Source: Pseudodesulfovibrio indicus (GTDB taxonomy: Bacteria > Desulfobacterota > Desulfovibrionia > Desulfovibrionales > Desulfovibrionaceae). Taken from it: a stretch of 64,000 nt of DNA. Below the pieces are notes generated by a model, which searched no databases, was not told where the DNA came from, and saw only the letters and a list, made by a program, of their open reading frames with translations. Shown here one piece after another: positions 10,201 through 18,113 of the stretch. The stretch covers positions 2,910,001 through 2,974,000 of the forward strand of contig NZ_CP014206.1 of the NCBI RefSeq assembly GCF_001563225.1, written 5' to 3'. Numbering within the stretch: the first letter of the stretch is position 1; the number at the start of each line of letters is the position of its first letter. The position numbers were made by a program, and so were the translations under genes.

Positions 10201-10370
10201 GCGAGGAGACCATGGTCGTGGACTTCAAGACCGGGCGTCCCGACCCGCACAACGACATCCAGGTGCGCGGCTACATGGACATCCTCGACGCCATGGGCGA
10301 GAAAGAGGTGCGCGGCTTCCTGGTCTACCTGGACCTGCGCGAGATCCGCGAAGTCGGGAGGAATGCCTAG
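7218..10370 (+). CDS. UvrD-type helicase with C-terminal nuclease (AddA/RecB-like)
   Basis: Large SF1A helicase-nuclease subunit of 1050 residues, predicted to process double-strand breaks with the following gene. The Walker A SAGSGKTYQLT lies at residues 11-21, the Walker B DEFQDTNRDQW near 373, YVGDVKQAIYGWRGG near 400, IMTIHKAKGLEFP near 740 and LLYVAWTRAREELYGFF near 802. The C-terminal RecB-like nuclease has GEVAHRVMELL and the metal-binding MVVDFKTGRPD near residue 1000. Its stop codon abuts the ATG of the AddB-like gene, so the pair is translationally coupled. This layout is AddA in AddAB; a RecBCD arrangement is unlikely because no recC or recD is adjacent. Confidence 0.9.
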   Translation: MSELRQVKASAGSGKTYQLTRRFLALLDASTEPDRPFVCTNRPGRGFAWPEIMAVTFTNKAAAEMKERVVLGLKVSALGGEGDHPCSPETARHTLSQVLRRYHRLNIRTIDSLLVLLLRLFALEFGVRPDFEIVFDEGELFDAVFDHFQETCETDEGENALLEKAVRTLVRNEGRSGFWVQDTIRNRLRELAKCLEARSGALLTDQEAIRDLLAGEHANLMRAVDRMRTFLDETGLPVNANFPKLLAKFETLSLFDEPETKSAYLSKETLYEFVNKAGKPLVDDLAEGVYARFKEACGEYARAHAILAGAFFLAPAVEIARRLEDGLEELQRERGTVLNAGVAAHVMDLLIDGGAVSEAYCRLGCRLHHLLVDEFQDTNRDQWRAITPLAGECLAKGGSLYYVGDVKQAIYGWRGGDSALFDEVMDQPELAGLVERPETEDLPDNWRSHRNVVEFNNRFFSNLEDPDQTDDLAERLFPEAPPQFREQFVSQLRRGFADCGQSLPEKSRKTRGYVRMERLPGGESSDIVEQTLERLAALMDDLTARRNFRDIGILVRSHTHASLVCDLLVSKNIPVITENSLQLNRHPVIRQLVGLLSFLDFPRDDGAFLTFAGGAELFLAESGLDESELLDWLIKPRNRPLGVQFREDYPELWRRYVEPFYNQSGLMTPYDLAMEAVRAFRVLERHPESELYVRRFLEVVHLAEENGYGSLSAFLDYWEEKSDREKVPLPENIDAVRIMTIHKAKGLEFPVAIVPFHHWSAGPDADFTVQEFKGSLLLAPMSPRLGAPYLESLGREVRERLNLLYVAWTRAREELYGFFVEQARRVPNPVALKAMDLFLELDDDGVFELGDTPAETRPSLREERPKPQELPADNTDIDLMGWLPRLRVYRHNLDDSFYNERMRGEVAHRVMELLRGTDDPQADIDRAVTLARRDFPELGGLSDELLNGLDRELRAMAGWALADHRLRGWIATGVREPEVLDAKGEFKRFDLLCSGEETMVVDFKTGRPDPHNDIQVRGYMDILDAMGEKEVRGFLVYLDLREIREVGRNA

Positions 10371-13289
10371 ATGATCCCCCTGACCCTGATCCCCTGGCAG
10401 AACGATTTCATGGCCGCATTGGCCGACATGGTCGCGGCTACGGAGAACCCCGCCGAAATGGTGGTCCTGTTCCCGCACAACCGCCCGCGCCGCCACCTCA
10501 AGGGGCTGCTCGCGACCCACCCGGACATGCCGCGTCCCGCGTTCATGCCGCGCATGACCTCCATCGCCGATTTCATGGCCGACCTGCACCGGACCCTCGC
10601 CGAGGTGGTGCCGGTCAGGGCCAACCAGCTCGACCTCATCGAAGAGCTGCACACCATCGTCCGCGAGCTGCGCTCGGACCGGGGCAGCCTGCTGTCTCGG
10701 CTTCCCGACCTGGAGCGCGAACCCTTCCTGCCGTGGGGGGCGCTGCTGGCCGGGTTGATGGACGATCTCCTGCGCCAGGACCTGGAGCCCCAGGACCTGG
10801 CGTACATGGAGGGCGAGGTCCCGCCCTACGCCGCCGCGCTCCTTGAGCAGCTGCGCGCCATCCACGGCGCGTACGTCTCCCGCCTGGAAGCCAGGGGATG
10901 GACCACGCCGGGGCTGACCGCCCGGTTCGTGCTCGGCCGCCTGGACGAGGTGGCCGGAGCTTTGGAGGGAAAGACCGTGCTGGCCGCCGGTTTCTACGCC
11001 CTGAGCGGGGCCGAGGACCGGTTGTTCAGATTTCTGTGGGAACGCGGGACCCTCGTGCCGGTCATCCATTCGGACCCGGCCCTGGCCGACAACGACACCC
11101 CGCATTGGGCCACGGCCGAGCACTCCGCCTGGATGCGCCGCTGGCGGGTCCGGGCCGAGCTGCCCGCAGGCGTGACGCCCGAACCGCGCGCCCCGGCCAT
11201 CCGGTTCTGCGAGGGATACGACCGCCATTCCCAACTGGCAGGGCTGGGCCACGACATGCGCGGCTGCGACTCCCTGGACGGGACCGCCGTGGTCCTGCCG
11301 GACGAGGGCGCGCTCCTGCCCGTCCTGCACCTGCTTCCCAAGGTGGACCCGAAGTTGGAGCCGAATATTTCCATGGGCTATCCCCTGGCGCGGACCTCCC
11401 TGGCCCGGCTGGTGGAGACCCTGCTCGAGCTTCAGGAGAATCGGAACGCGGGCGGCGCGTATCACCGCAAGGACATGATCGCGCTCATCCGCCATCCCTA
11501 CCTGCGCCTGCTCGGACCGGAGACCAAGCCGCTGCGCGCGGTGTTCCACCAGTGGGAGGCGATCATCCGCCATGGAGAGCGGTTCATCGATCCCCTGGCC
11601 CACGAGCCGGACTGGGACGACCCGGCCCTGGCCGACGTGGACCCGGCAACGGCCCTGCCCCTGCTGCGCGAAGTCCTCGATTGCTGCCTGACCCGGTTCG
11701 AGACCGTGGGTTCACTGACCGACCTGGGCGACCGGCTGAGCGGACTGGCCGAGCTGCTCCACGCCCGCGGAGAACGGCTCTGGCACACCTATCTCCTGGA
11801 TGCGGAGTGCCTGTTCCGGCTGACCAACTCCGTCATCCCCCAGCTCAAGGGCGCGGAGATCAGCCCCGAGCCCCTGGAACGCCCGGTGCGTCACGCCATC
11901 CTGCGGCGGCTGCTCCAGAGCGAGCGCGTCTCCTTCGAGCCGGACCCCCTGTCCGGGCTCCAGGTGCTCGGCGTGCTCGAAACCCGGCTCCTGCATTTCC
12001 GGCGGCTCTTCGTGCTCGACGCGGTGGAGGACAGGCTGCCCGGCGCGAATCCGCCCGACCCGCTCCTGCCCGATCCCCTGCGCAGGCTCCTCGCCCTGCC
12101 CGACTCCCGCGAGCGGGACAACGTGTCCGGGTACAACTTCTATCGGCTGCTCATGGGCGCGGACGAGGCCGTGATCTACTACCAGTCCGGCATCCAGCCC
12201 GGCGAGTTCGACCCCAAGGCCGTGCGCAGCCGGTTCGTGGAGCAGCTCCTGTGGGAGCGCGAGCGGGCGCAGGGCAGGCTTCTCGACGCGAAGGACGGCG
12301 TCCTCCGGTTCGTGACCTTCCCGACAAGCTCCCTGCCCTCCGGTCCCCCGTCCATCCCGGTCACGGACCGAATCCACGACGCCCTCATGGAACGGCTCAC
12401 GAAAAAAGGGCTCTCGCCCTCGGGCCTGGACCTGTACATGAACTGCCCCAAGCGGTTCTTCTACCAGTATCTCAGCGGATTGCGCCTGGTCGAAACCATG
12501 GACGAGGAAGGCGACCGCAGCGAGTTCGGCTCTCTGGTCCACGATGTGCTGCGGGACTTCCTGGCCCCCCGCATCGGCGTCGGCCAGGACCTGGGCGCCC
12601 TCGACCCGGCCCCCCTGCTCGCCTCCTTCAGCGAACGGTTCCGGGCCAGCGACCTCCACGCGTCCCTGCCCCTGGACGCCCGCATGGGCCTCATGGAGGC
12701 CGGGCGGTACCGGCTGGAACGGTTCGTGGCCGCGCAAAAGCCCGCCACCCTGCTCGGACTGGAACAGGAGCTCAAGGCCGTCCTGACCCTGGACGGCCTG
12801 GACATCCCCCTGCGCGGACGCATAGACCGGGTGGAGCGGCGGGAGGAAGGCGTCATCATCCTGGACTACAAGACCGGAGGCGCGGTCCTGCCCATGGCGA
12901 AATTCTGGAGCGATCTCCTGCTCCACGAGCGCATGGCCGAGTTCGGCCCCGACGTCGCCGATCCCGACCTGCTGACCGACCTGGCCCGTGCCGTGCGTTC
13001 GGTCCAGCTCCCGGCCTACCTGCACCTGTATGCCGAAGATCAGAAGGAAGCCCCGGTGGATGCGGGGCTGGTCATGCTCAAGGACGACGGGCGGGAGAAC
13101 CTCCTGCTGCCCGCCAAATGGTCCGAAGAGGACCGGGAGGAGGCGGTGGAGGTCCTGTCGCCGCTGCTGGTCCGGACCCTGGTCCGGCACATGATGCAGG
13201 CGTCCCGGTTCGACCCGCAGCCCGGCGACCGCTGCAAGTGGTGCGATTTCACCAAACCGTGCGGGGTCACCCCGCCCAAGGACAAATAG
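10371..13289 (+). CDS. PD-(D/E)XK nuclease subunit (AddB-like)
   Basis: Partner of the preceding helicase-nuclease, 972 residues. The N-terminus has no Walker A P-loop, unlike Bacillus AddB but as in some proteobacterial AddB proteins. The C-terminal third carries the nuclease: SGLDLYMNCPKRFFYQY, with the first cluster cysteine near residue 691, GSLVHDVLRDF, the metal site RGRIDRVERR and VIILDYKTGG near 828-837. Three more cysteines follow in CKWCDFTKPCG near 954. Four cysteines in a C...CxxCx5C pattern are the iron-sulfur staple of AddB-type nucleases. Family and position beside AddA are well supported; the recombination hot-spot sequence is unknown. Confidence 0.87.
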   Translation: MIPLTLIPWQNDFMAALADMVAATENPAEMVVLFPHNRPRRHLKGLLATHPDMPRPAFMPRMTSIADFMADLHRTLAEVVPVRANQLDLIEELHTIVRELRSDRGSLLSRLPDLEREPFLPWGALLAGLMDDLLRQDLEPQDLAYMEGEVPPYAAALLEQLRAIHGAYVSRLEARGWTTPGLTARFVLGRLDEVAGALEGKTVLAAGFYALSGAEDRLFRFLWERGTLVPVIHSDPALADNDTPHWATAEHSAWMRRWRVRAELPAGVTPEPRAPAIRFCEGYDRHSQLAGLGHDMRGCDSLDGTAVVLPDEGALLPVLHLLPKVDPKLEPNISMGYPLARTSLARLVETLLELQENRNAGGAYHRKDMIALIRHPYLRLLGPETKPLRAVFHQWEAIIRHGERFIDPLAHEPDWDDPALADVDPATALPLLREVLDCCLTRFETVGSLTDLGDRLSGLAELLHARGERLWHTYLLDAECLFRLTNSVIPQLKGAEISPEPLERPVRHAILRRLLQSERVSFEPDPLSGLQVLGVLETRLLHFRRLFVLDAVEDRLPGANPPDPLLPDPLRRLLALPDSRERDNVSGYNFYRLLMGADEAVIYYQSGIQPGEFDPKAVRSRFVEQLLWERERAQGRLLDAKDGVLRFVTFPTSSLPSGPPSIPVTDRIHDALMERLTKKGLSPSGLDLYMNCPKRFFYQYLSGLRLVETMDEEGDRSEFGSLVHDVLRDFLAPRIGVGQDLGALDPAPLLASFSERFRASDLHASLPLDARMGLMEAGRYRLERFVAAQKPATLLGLEQELKAVLTLDGLDIPLRGRIDRVERREEGVIILDYKTGGAVLPMAKFWSDLLLHERMAEFGPDVADPDLLTDLARAVRSVQLPAYLHLYAEDQKEAPVDAGLVMLKDDGRENLLLPAKWSEEDREEAVEVLSPLLVRTLVRHMMQASRFDPQPGDRCKWCDFTKPCGVTPPKDK

Positions 13290-13299
13290 GTTACTTCCC

Positions 13300-13743
13300 A
13301 TGCAATACAGCCAAGGCAGCTTCGGCAGGGTCTTCACCCTGCGCCTGGAAGACGACGAGAAGATCCCGGACTGCATCGAACGGTTCGCCGCCGAGCACGA
13401 CATCAAGTCCGCCCTGTGCACCATGATCGGCGGCGCGGACCGGGGCAACGTGGTGGCCGGGCCAAGGGACGGCGAGTCCCCGGTCATCGACCCCATCCTC
13501 TGCCCGGTGGAGGCGCCCCACGAGGTGGTCGCCCTGGGCACGCTCTTCCCGGACGAGTCCGGAACCCCGACCCTGCACATGCACGCCGCGCTGGGCCGCG
13601 ACGGCAGGACGCGCACCGGCTGCATCCGCCCGGGCCTTGACGTCTGGCTGGTGGGCGAGGTGATCATCGCCGAGATCATCGGCACGGACATGCTCCGGAA
13701 AAAGGAAGCCAAGAGCGGGCTGGCCCTGCTCTGCAAGGGATAG
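13300..13743 (+). CDS. PPC (DUF296) domain protein
   Basis: Small single-domain protein of 147 residues from the plant-and-prokaryote-conserved (PPC/DUF296) family. It shows the usual opening RVFTLRLEDDEKIPDCIERFAAEH, the IGGADRGNV turn, and the core TLHMHAALGRDGRTRTGC, where the two histidines and the GR pair are conserved. Members trimerise; some bind DNA but bacterial roles are mostly unproven. It starts 10 bp after the addB-like gene and 3 bp before the LhgO-like gene, so it looks like part of one run of genes. Confidence 0.85.
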   Translation: MQYSQGSFGRVFTLRLEDDEKIPDCIERFAAEHDIKSALCTMIGGADRGNVVAGPRDGESPVIDPILCPVEAPHEVVALGTLFPDESGTPTLHMHAALGRDGRTRTGCIRPGLDVWLVGEVIIAEIIGTDMLRKKEAKSGLALLCKG

Positions 13744-13746
13744 CTC

Positions 13747-14940
13747 ATGTTCGCGGCGCACACCGTCATCTGCGGAGCGGGCATCCTGGGCCTGACCATC
13801 GCGCGCGAGCTGGTCCGGTCCGGGTGCGAGGACATCATCATCTTCGACAAGGAGCCGGAGCCGGGCCGCCACGCCTCGGGCCGCAACAGCGGCGTGCTCC
13901 ACGCGGGCATCTATTACGATCCCGGCACCCTCAAGGCCAAGATGTGCCTGGAGGGCAACCGGCGCATGCAGGCGTACTGCGAGGAGCGCGGCCTGCCCCT
14001 GTTCCGGTCCGGCAAGGTCATCGTGGCCCGCACCGAGGACGAACTGGACACCCTGGACGAACTGGAGCGCCGCGCCAAGGCCAACGGGGCGTTGGTGGAG
14101 ATGGTGGACGAGCGCGCACTGGCCGAGATCGAGCCCAACGCCAAGACCGTGAACCGCGCCCTGCATTCCCCGCTGACGTCGGTGGTCGACCCCAAACGGA
14201 TCCTCAAGGCCATGCGCGAGGAGCTGGAGACCAGCGGCAAGGTCCGGTTCTTCTTCGAGACCACGTTCCTCGGCCCGGGCCGCGACAAGGTCCGCACCAG
14301 CCAGGGCGACATCGGGTACACCCTGTTCGTGAACGCGGCCGGGGCCTACAGCGACAAGGTGGCCCAGACCTTCGGCATCGCGAAGAACTACCGGCTGTTG
14401 CCGTTCAAGGGCATCTACAAGGTGCTGAAAAAGCCCGCCGCCGACAAGATCAGAGGGTCCATCTACCCGGTGCCGGACATCCGCAACCCGTTCCTCGGCG
14501 TGCATTTCACCCGCAGCGTGCACGGCGAGGTCTACGTCGGTCCCACGGCCATACCGGCCTTCGGGCGCGAAAACTACGGCCTCCTCAAGGGGCTGGACCG
14601 CGAATTTCCGTCCATCCTCCTGCGCGATGCGCTCATGTTCCTGGAAAACGAAAAATTCCGCACCGTGGCCCTGTCCGAGCCGCGCAAATACTTTTTCAAA
14701 CATTTCTTCGAGGACGCGGCGAAGCTGGTCCGGCACCTCGCGCCGAAGGACGTGCTCCCCTCCTCAAAGGCCGGCATCCGGCCCCAGCTGGTGAATATCG
14801 AGACCGGCGAGCTGGTCATGGACTTCGTGGTCGAGCGCGAAGGAAACACCGTGCACGTGCTCAACTCAATTTCTCCCGCCTTCACCAGCTCTATGTATTT
14901 TTCGGAATTAGTGGTAAAAGAATACCTAATGAAGGCGTAA
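13747..14940 (+). CDS. lhgO: FAD-dependent L-2-hydroxyglutarate oxidase-like protein
   Basis: DAO-fold flavoprotein of 397 residues. The dinucleotide-binding motif is VICGAGILGLTIARELV near residue 6, followed by FDKEPEPGRHASGRNSGVLHAGIYYDPG, the FAD-contacting stretch typical of LhgO/YgaF. Other family marks are LPFKGIYKVL and IYPVPDIRNPFLGVHFT, and GIRPQLVN close to the end. LhgO oxidises L-2-hydroxyglutarate to 2-oxoglutarate and passes electrons to the quinone pool. Here it is next to a PPC protein and a nitronate monooxygenase-like flavoprotein and not to csiD/gabDT genes, so the substrate is inferred from family only. Confidence 0.87.
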   Translation: MFAAHTVICGAGILGLTIARELVRSGCEDIIIFDKEPEPGRHASGRNSGVLHAGIYYDPGTLKAKMCLEGNRRMQAYCEERGLPLFRSGKVIVARTEDELDTLDELERRAKANGALVEMVDERALAEIEPNAKTVNRALHSPLTSVVDPKRILKAMREELETSGKVRFFFETTFLGPGRDKVRTSQGDIGYTLFVNAAGAYSDKVAQTFGIAKNYRLLPFKGIYKVLKKPAADKIRGSIYPVPDIRNPFLGVHFTRSVHGEVYVGPTAIPAFGRENYGLLKGLDREFPSILLRDALMFLENEKFRTVALSEPRKYFFKHFFEDAAKLVRHLAPKDVLPSSKAGIRPQLVNIETGELVMDFVVEREGNTVHVLNSISPAFTSSMYFSELVVKEYLMKA

Positions 14941-15023
14941 CGACTTCAAACAACCGTTTGCTTGACTTGAACTTGGATTCCGAGCAATGGACTCCTAGCA
15001 TCTGTAATATACGAGGTACCCAA

Positions 15024-16193
15024 ATGAAACTTCCCAGCCTGAATTTCGGCGACCTGACGGCCCGCCTGCCCATCATCCAGGGCGGCATGGGCGTCGGCAT
15101 ATCTCTTTCCGGCCTGGCCAGTGCCGTTGCCAACGAAGGCGGCGTCGGGGTCATCGCCACGTCCATGATCGGCATGCGCGACCCGCAGCGCGCCCGCGAC
15201 CCCGAAGGGGCGGACCGCCGCGGACTGATCGAGGAAATCCGCAAGGCGCGCGCCAAGATGACCGACGGCCTGCTCGGCGTGAACATCATGTGCGCCCTGA
15301 CCAACTACGGCGACATGGTCCGCACCTCCATCCGCGAGAAGGTGGACCTGATCATCTCCGGGGCCGGACTGCCCCTGGACCTCCCCGGTTATCTCCGCGA
15401 GATGTCCGACGAGATGAAGGAGGAGGTGCGCACCAAGCTCGTGCCCATCGTCTCCTCCGGCCGCGCGGCCTCCATCCTGTGCCGCAAGTGGGCGGGCAAA
15501 TTCGGCTACCTGCCCGACGGTTTCGTGGTCGAAGGCCCCAAGGCGGGCGGCCACCTCGGCTTCAAGGCCGAGCAGATCGAAGATCCCGAGTATCAGCTCG
15601 AAAAAATCCTCGCCGAAGTGGTCGAGGCCGTGGCTCCCTACCGCGAGAAGCACGAAAAGCCGATCCCGGTCATCGCCGCGGGCGGCGTCTACACCGGCGA
15701 GGACATCGCCCGGTTCCTGGAGATGGGCGCTTCCGGCGTCCAGATGGGCACCCGGTTCGTGGCCACCAAGGAATGCGACGCGGATGAGGCCTTCAAGCAG
15801 GCCTACGTCAATGCCCGCCAGGAAGATGTGACCATCATCAAGTCCCCGGTCGGCATGCCCGGCCGCGCCCTCAAGAACACCTTCCTCGACGCGGTCACCG
15901 CCGGTCTCAAGCACCCCAAGAAGTGCGTCCACAAGTGCCTGCACTCCTGCGCCGAGGACAAGTCGCCCTACTGCATCGCCCAGGCCCTGGTCAACGCCTA
16001 CAAGGGCAAGCTCAAGAACGGCTTCGCCTTCTGCGGTGCCAACGCCTACCTGGTGGACAAGATCATCACCGTCAAGGAACTGATGGCCACCCTCAGCGAA
16101 GAGGCCGAGCGCAAATACCAGGAAGTCGGCCAGAAGCTCCAGGAAACCAAGGAAGAAGCCGAACGGCGCATCAAGGAAGTCCTGAACAAATAG
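15024..16193 (+). CDS. Nitronate monooxygenase / FabK-like flavoprotein
   Basis: FMN-dependent TIM-barrel protein of 389 residues. The start MKLPSLNFGDL at 15024 has ACGAGG upstream. Upstream in-frame sequence extends further but looks like shadow coding. It has the NMO opening LPIIQGGMGVGISLSGLASAVANEGGVG, the FMN loop GPKAGGHLGF and the glycine-rich IPVIAAGGVYTGEDIARFLEMGASGVQMGTRF. After residue 290 comes a cysteine-rich insert, KKCVHKCLHSCAEDKSPYC, and the protein ends in a charged helical tail. Clostridial and delta-proteobacterial members of this subfamily share such an insert, which could bind metal or an iron-sulfur cluster. Substrate uncertain: nitronate oxidation or enoyl-thioester reduction. 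Confidence 0.85.
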   Translation: MKLPSLNFGDLTARLPIIQGGMGVGISLSGLASAVANEGGVGVIATSMIGMRDPQRARDPEGADRRGLIEEIRKARAKMTDGLLGVNIMCALTNYGDMVRTSIREKVDLIISGAGLPLDLPGYLREMSDEMKEEVRTKLVPIVSSGRAASILCRKWAGKFGYLPDGFVVEGPKAGGHLGFKAEQIEDPEYQLEKILAEVVEAVAPYREKHEKPIPVIAAGGVYTGEDIARFLEMGASGVQMGTRFVATKECDADEAFKQAYVNARQEDVTIIKSPVGMPGRALKNTFLDAVTAGLKHPKKCVHKCLHSCAEDKSPYCIAQALVNAYKGKLKNGFAFCGANAYLVDKIITVKELMATLSEEAERKYQEVGQKLQETKEEAERRIKEVLNK

Positions 16194-16210
16194 GCTGACG
16201 CACCACCGTG

Positions 16211-16378
16211 AACACAAAAGGGGCCGTCCAATTGACACGCCCTCAGCCGAGAGGCCAGGCCTACTCAGGCGCAGCGCCGAAGCAGGCCGCGACAAAGCCG
16301 CGGGACTACAAAGGCTAGGCCACTGCACAGCCAGCGCAGAACACAAAAGGGGCCGTCCAATTGGACGGCCCCTTTTTT
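16211..16378 (+). terminator. Terminator preceded by a duplicated, broken copy of its 5' half
   Basis: The working terminator is GGGGCCGTCC-AATT-GGACGGCCCC at 16349-16372 with seven T after it, downstream of the NMO-like gene. The 23 bases at 16340-16362, from AACACAAAA through the left arm to the loop, also occur at 16211-16233. There the right arm is missing, and 106 bp of unrelated sequence lie between the copies. It looks as if something inserted into, or was duplicated with, the original terminator. Confidence 0.8.
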
Positions 16379-16385
16379 TCTTCCG

Positions 16386-16640
16386 GAATGCCTCCGGCAG
16401 CCAGAGGGAAACTTTTGGACTCCCTTTCCAGGCTTTTTGGGTGCCTACGGCAGGTCCGTGCGGGCGTGCGGGAGCGTGGTTCCCTAAGCCAAGAAGCAAA
16501 AAAGCGGTGCCCGCATCATCCGCGAAGCGGCGACAAAAAGTTGAGGAAGGGAGGGGGGACGGGGGTCCGGGGGAAGGGGAGAGGGAAAGCCCTTTTCAAA
16601 GGGTTGCCCTCTCCCCTTCCCCCGGCCGCCGGAGGCATTC
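16386..16640. repeat. 255-bp non-coding element with terminal inverted repeats (MITE-like)
   Basis: The left end 16386-16402 (GAATGCCTCCGGCAGCC) and the reverse complement of the right end 16624-16640 agree at 16 of 17 bases. Inside, 16567-16585 and 16607-16625 form a perfect 19-bp stem beginning CCGGGGGAAGG, with a second small stem in its loop (CCCTTT/AAAGGG). No coding frame is supported. The right end stops 2 bp from the cyclophilin stop codon. A related left end recurs at 26917. A small non-autonomous mobile element or a dispersed hairpin repeat are both possible. Confidence 0.6.
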
Positions 16641-16642
16641 TT

Positions 16643-17149
16643 CTACTCGAACCGGCGGGCGGTGATGATGGAGACGGGGTCCACGGGGACGTCGTCGAAG
16701 CCCTGGTAGGAGCGGGTCCGGGTCTTGCTGATCTTTTCGGCCACGTTCATGCCGTCCACGACCTCGCCGAACACGCAGTAGCCGAAGTTGTCATCGTCCT
16801 CGCCGGTGTGGTCCAGGTCCGCGTTGTCGGCCACGTTGATGTAGAACTGGGAGGTGGCGCTGTGCGGCTCGGGCAGCCTGCCCATGGCCACGGTCCCCTT
16901 GAGGTTCTTCAGGCCGTTGGTCGCCTCGTTCTCGATGGGATCGCGGGTCTCCTTTTCCTCCATGGAGAAGGTCAGGCCGCCGGTCTGGATCATGAACCCC
17001 TTGATGACGCGGTGAAACAGGGTTCCGTCATAGAATTCGTCGTCAACGTAACGGAGGAAGTTCTCCACCGTCTTGGGGGCCTTGTCCGGGAAAAGTTCGA
17101 TCAGGATTTCGCCTTCGGGGGTCTCCAGAAGGACCATGGGATTTTCCAT
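16643..17149 (-). CDS. Peptidyl-prolyl cis-trans isomerase, cyclophilin type
   Basis: Cyclophilin of 168 residues, predicted cytoplasmic because there is no signal peptide when the start MENPMVLLETPEG at 17149 is used; the frame is open further upstream but the extra residues are not family-like. Core motifs are FLRYVDDEFYDGTLFHRVIKGFMIQTGG, GTVAMGR, SATSQFYINVADN and FGYCVFGEVVDGMNV. The catalytic Arg is in FHRVI and the Gln in FMIQ. It catalyses proline isomerisation in protein folding. It lies 13 bp downstream of the Xer recombinase gene on the same strand. Confidence 0.93.
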   Translation of the reverse strand: MENPMVLLETPEGEILIELFPDKAPKTVENFLRYVDDEFYDGTLFHRVIKGFMIQTGGLTFSMEEKETRDPIENEATNGLKNLKGTVAMGRLPEPHSATSQFYINVADNADLDHTGEDDDNFGYCVFGEVVDGMNVAEKISKTRTRSYQGFDDVPVDPVSIITARRFE

Positions 17150-17162
17150 CAGTGTGCTCCGT

Positions 17163-18113
17163 TCAGTCTTCGTTCTTGTCGCTTTTGTCGCCACCCGCCA
17201 GCGGGTGCGCCCGATCGTATACCTGCATGATGCGCTGCATGTCCAGATGCGTGTACCGCTGGGTCGTGGTCAGGTTCTCGTGGCCGAGCAGCTCCTGCAC
17301 GCTGCGCAGGTCGGCCCCGGCCTCCAGCATGTGGGTGGCGAAGCTGTGGCGGAGCATGTGCGGGTGGACGTCCTTGGGCAGTCCGGCCAGCCGGGCGAGC
17401 CGGGCCACGATGCGGTTGGCCTGCCGCCGGTCGAGGCGCTTGCCCGCGCGGGAGCTGAGGAACAGGGCCTGCTCGGCGTAGTTGTCCTTGAGAAAGGCGT
17501 GGCGCTGGCCCATGTAGCGGCGGATGCGCTGCACGGCGGCGTCCGAGAGGGGCACGATGCGCTCCTTGCTCCCCTTGCCGGTGACGCGGATCACGTCGGA
17601 GTCCACGTCGTTCATGTCCAGGCCGATGGCCTCGCTGATGCGCAGGCCGGAGCCGTAGAGCACCTCGGCCAGGGCGATGTCGCGCAGCCCTTCGGGGTCC
17701 GGCTCGATGTTCGCCTCCATCATGGCCACGGCCTGGTCCACGTTGAGCACCTGCGGATGCCGCTTTTCCTGCTTGGGATTGCGGATGCCCGCCAGCGGAT
17801 CGCGGGTGACGATCTTGTGGCGCAGGAGATACTTGAAATAGGCGCGCAAGGAGGAGAGCTTGCGCCCCATGGAGGTCTTGGTCAAAGAGAGGCGATGGAG
17901 CTCGGCCAGGAAGGCGCGAACGTGATCGCGGTTGATCTTCTCCGGCTTTTCCAGGCTGAGGCGGCGGCCCTTGAGGAAATCCCGAAACTGGTCGAGATCG
18001 GTCCCGTAGGAGCGGACCGTGGCCGGGGAATAGCCCTTCTCCACTTCGAGATAGGCGAGGAAGCCCCGGACCAGCTCGCCCTGCTCGTTACGCTTTTCGC
18101 CGGTCGATGACAT
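17163..18113 (-). CDS. XerC/XerD-type tyrosine recombinase
   Basis: Site-specific recombinase of 316 residues, most likely one of the chromosome-dimer resolution Xer proteins. The start MSSTGEKRNEQ at 18113 removes 64 upstream residues that read as shadow and overlaps the end of the GGDEF gene by 26 bp. The N-terminal SAM-like domain has FLAYLEVEKGYSPATVRSYGTDL. Catalytic residues are the Arg of GSGLRISEAIGL, Lys in GKGSKERIVPL, HMLRHSFATHML, the His of LLGHENL, and the Tyr of TTTQRYTHL. It has no mobile-element genes beside it, which favours a housekeeping role. XerC versus XerD cannot be settled without alignment. Confidence 0.9.
   Translation of the reverse strand: MSSTGEKRNEQGELVRGFLAYLEVEKGYSPATVRSYGTDLDQFRDFLKGRRLSLEKPEKINRDHVRAFLAELHRLSLTKTSMGRKLSSLRAYFKYLLRHKIVTRDPLAGIRNPKQEKRHPQVLNVDQAVAMMEANIEPDPEGLRDIALAEVLYGSGLRISEAIGLDMNDVDSDVIRVTGKGSKERIVPLSDAAVQRIRRYMGQRHAFLKDNYAEQALFLSSRAGKRLDRRQANRIVARLARLAGLPKDVHPHMLRHSFATHMLEAGADLRSVQELLGHENLTTTQRYTHLDMQRIMQVYDRAHPLAGGDKSDKNED

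Noticed and set aside
8787-11603. 938-residue minus-strand frame
   Set aside because: Spans antisense to both helicase-nuclease genes, which carry all catalytic motifs on the plus strand.
11712-13910. 732-residue minus-strand frame
   Set aside because: Antisense to the addB-like gene and PPC gene; no domain visible.
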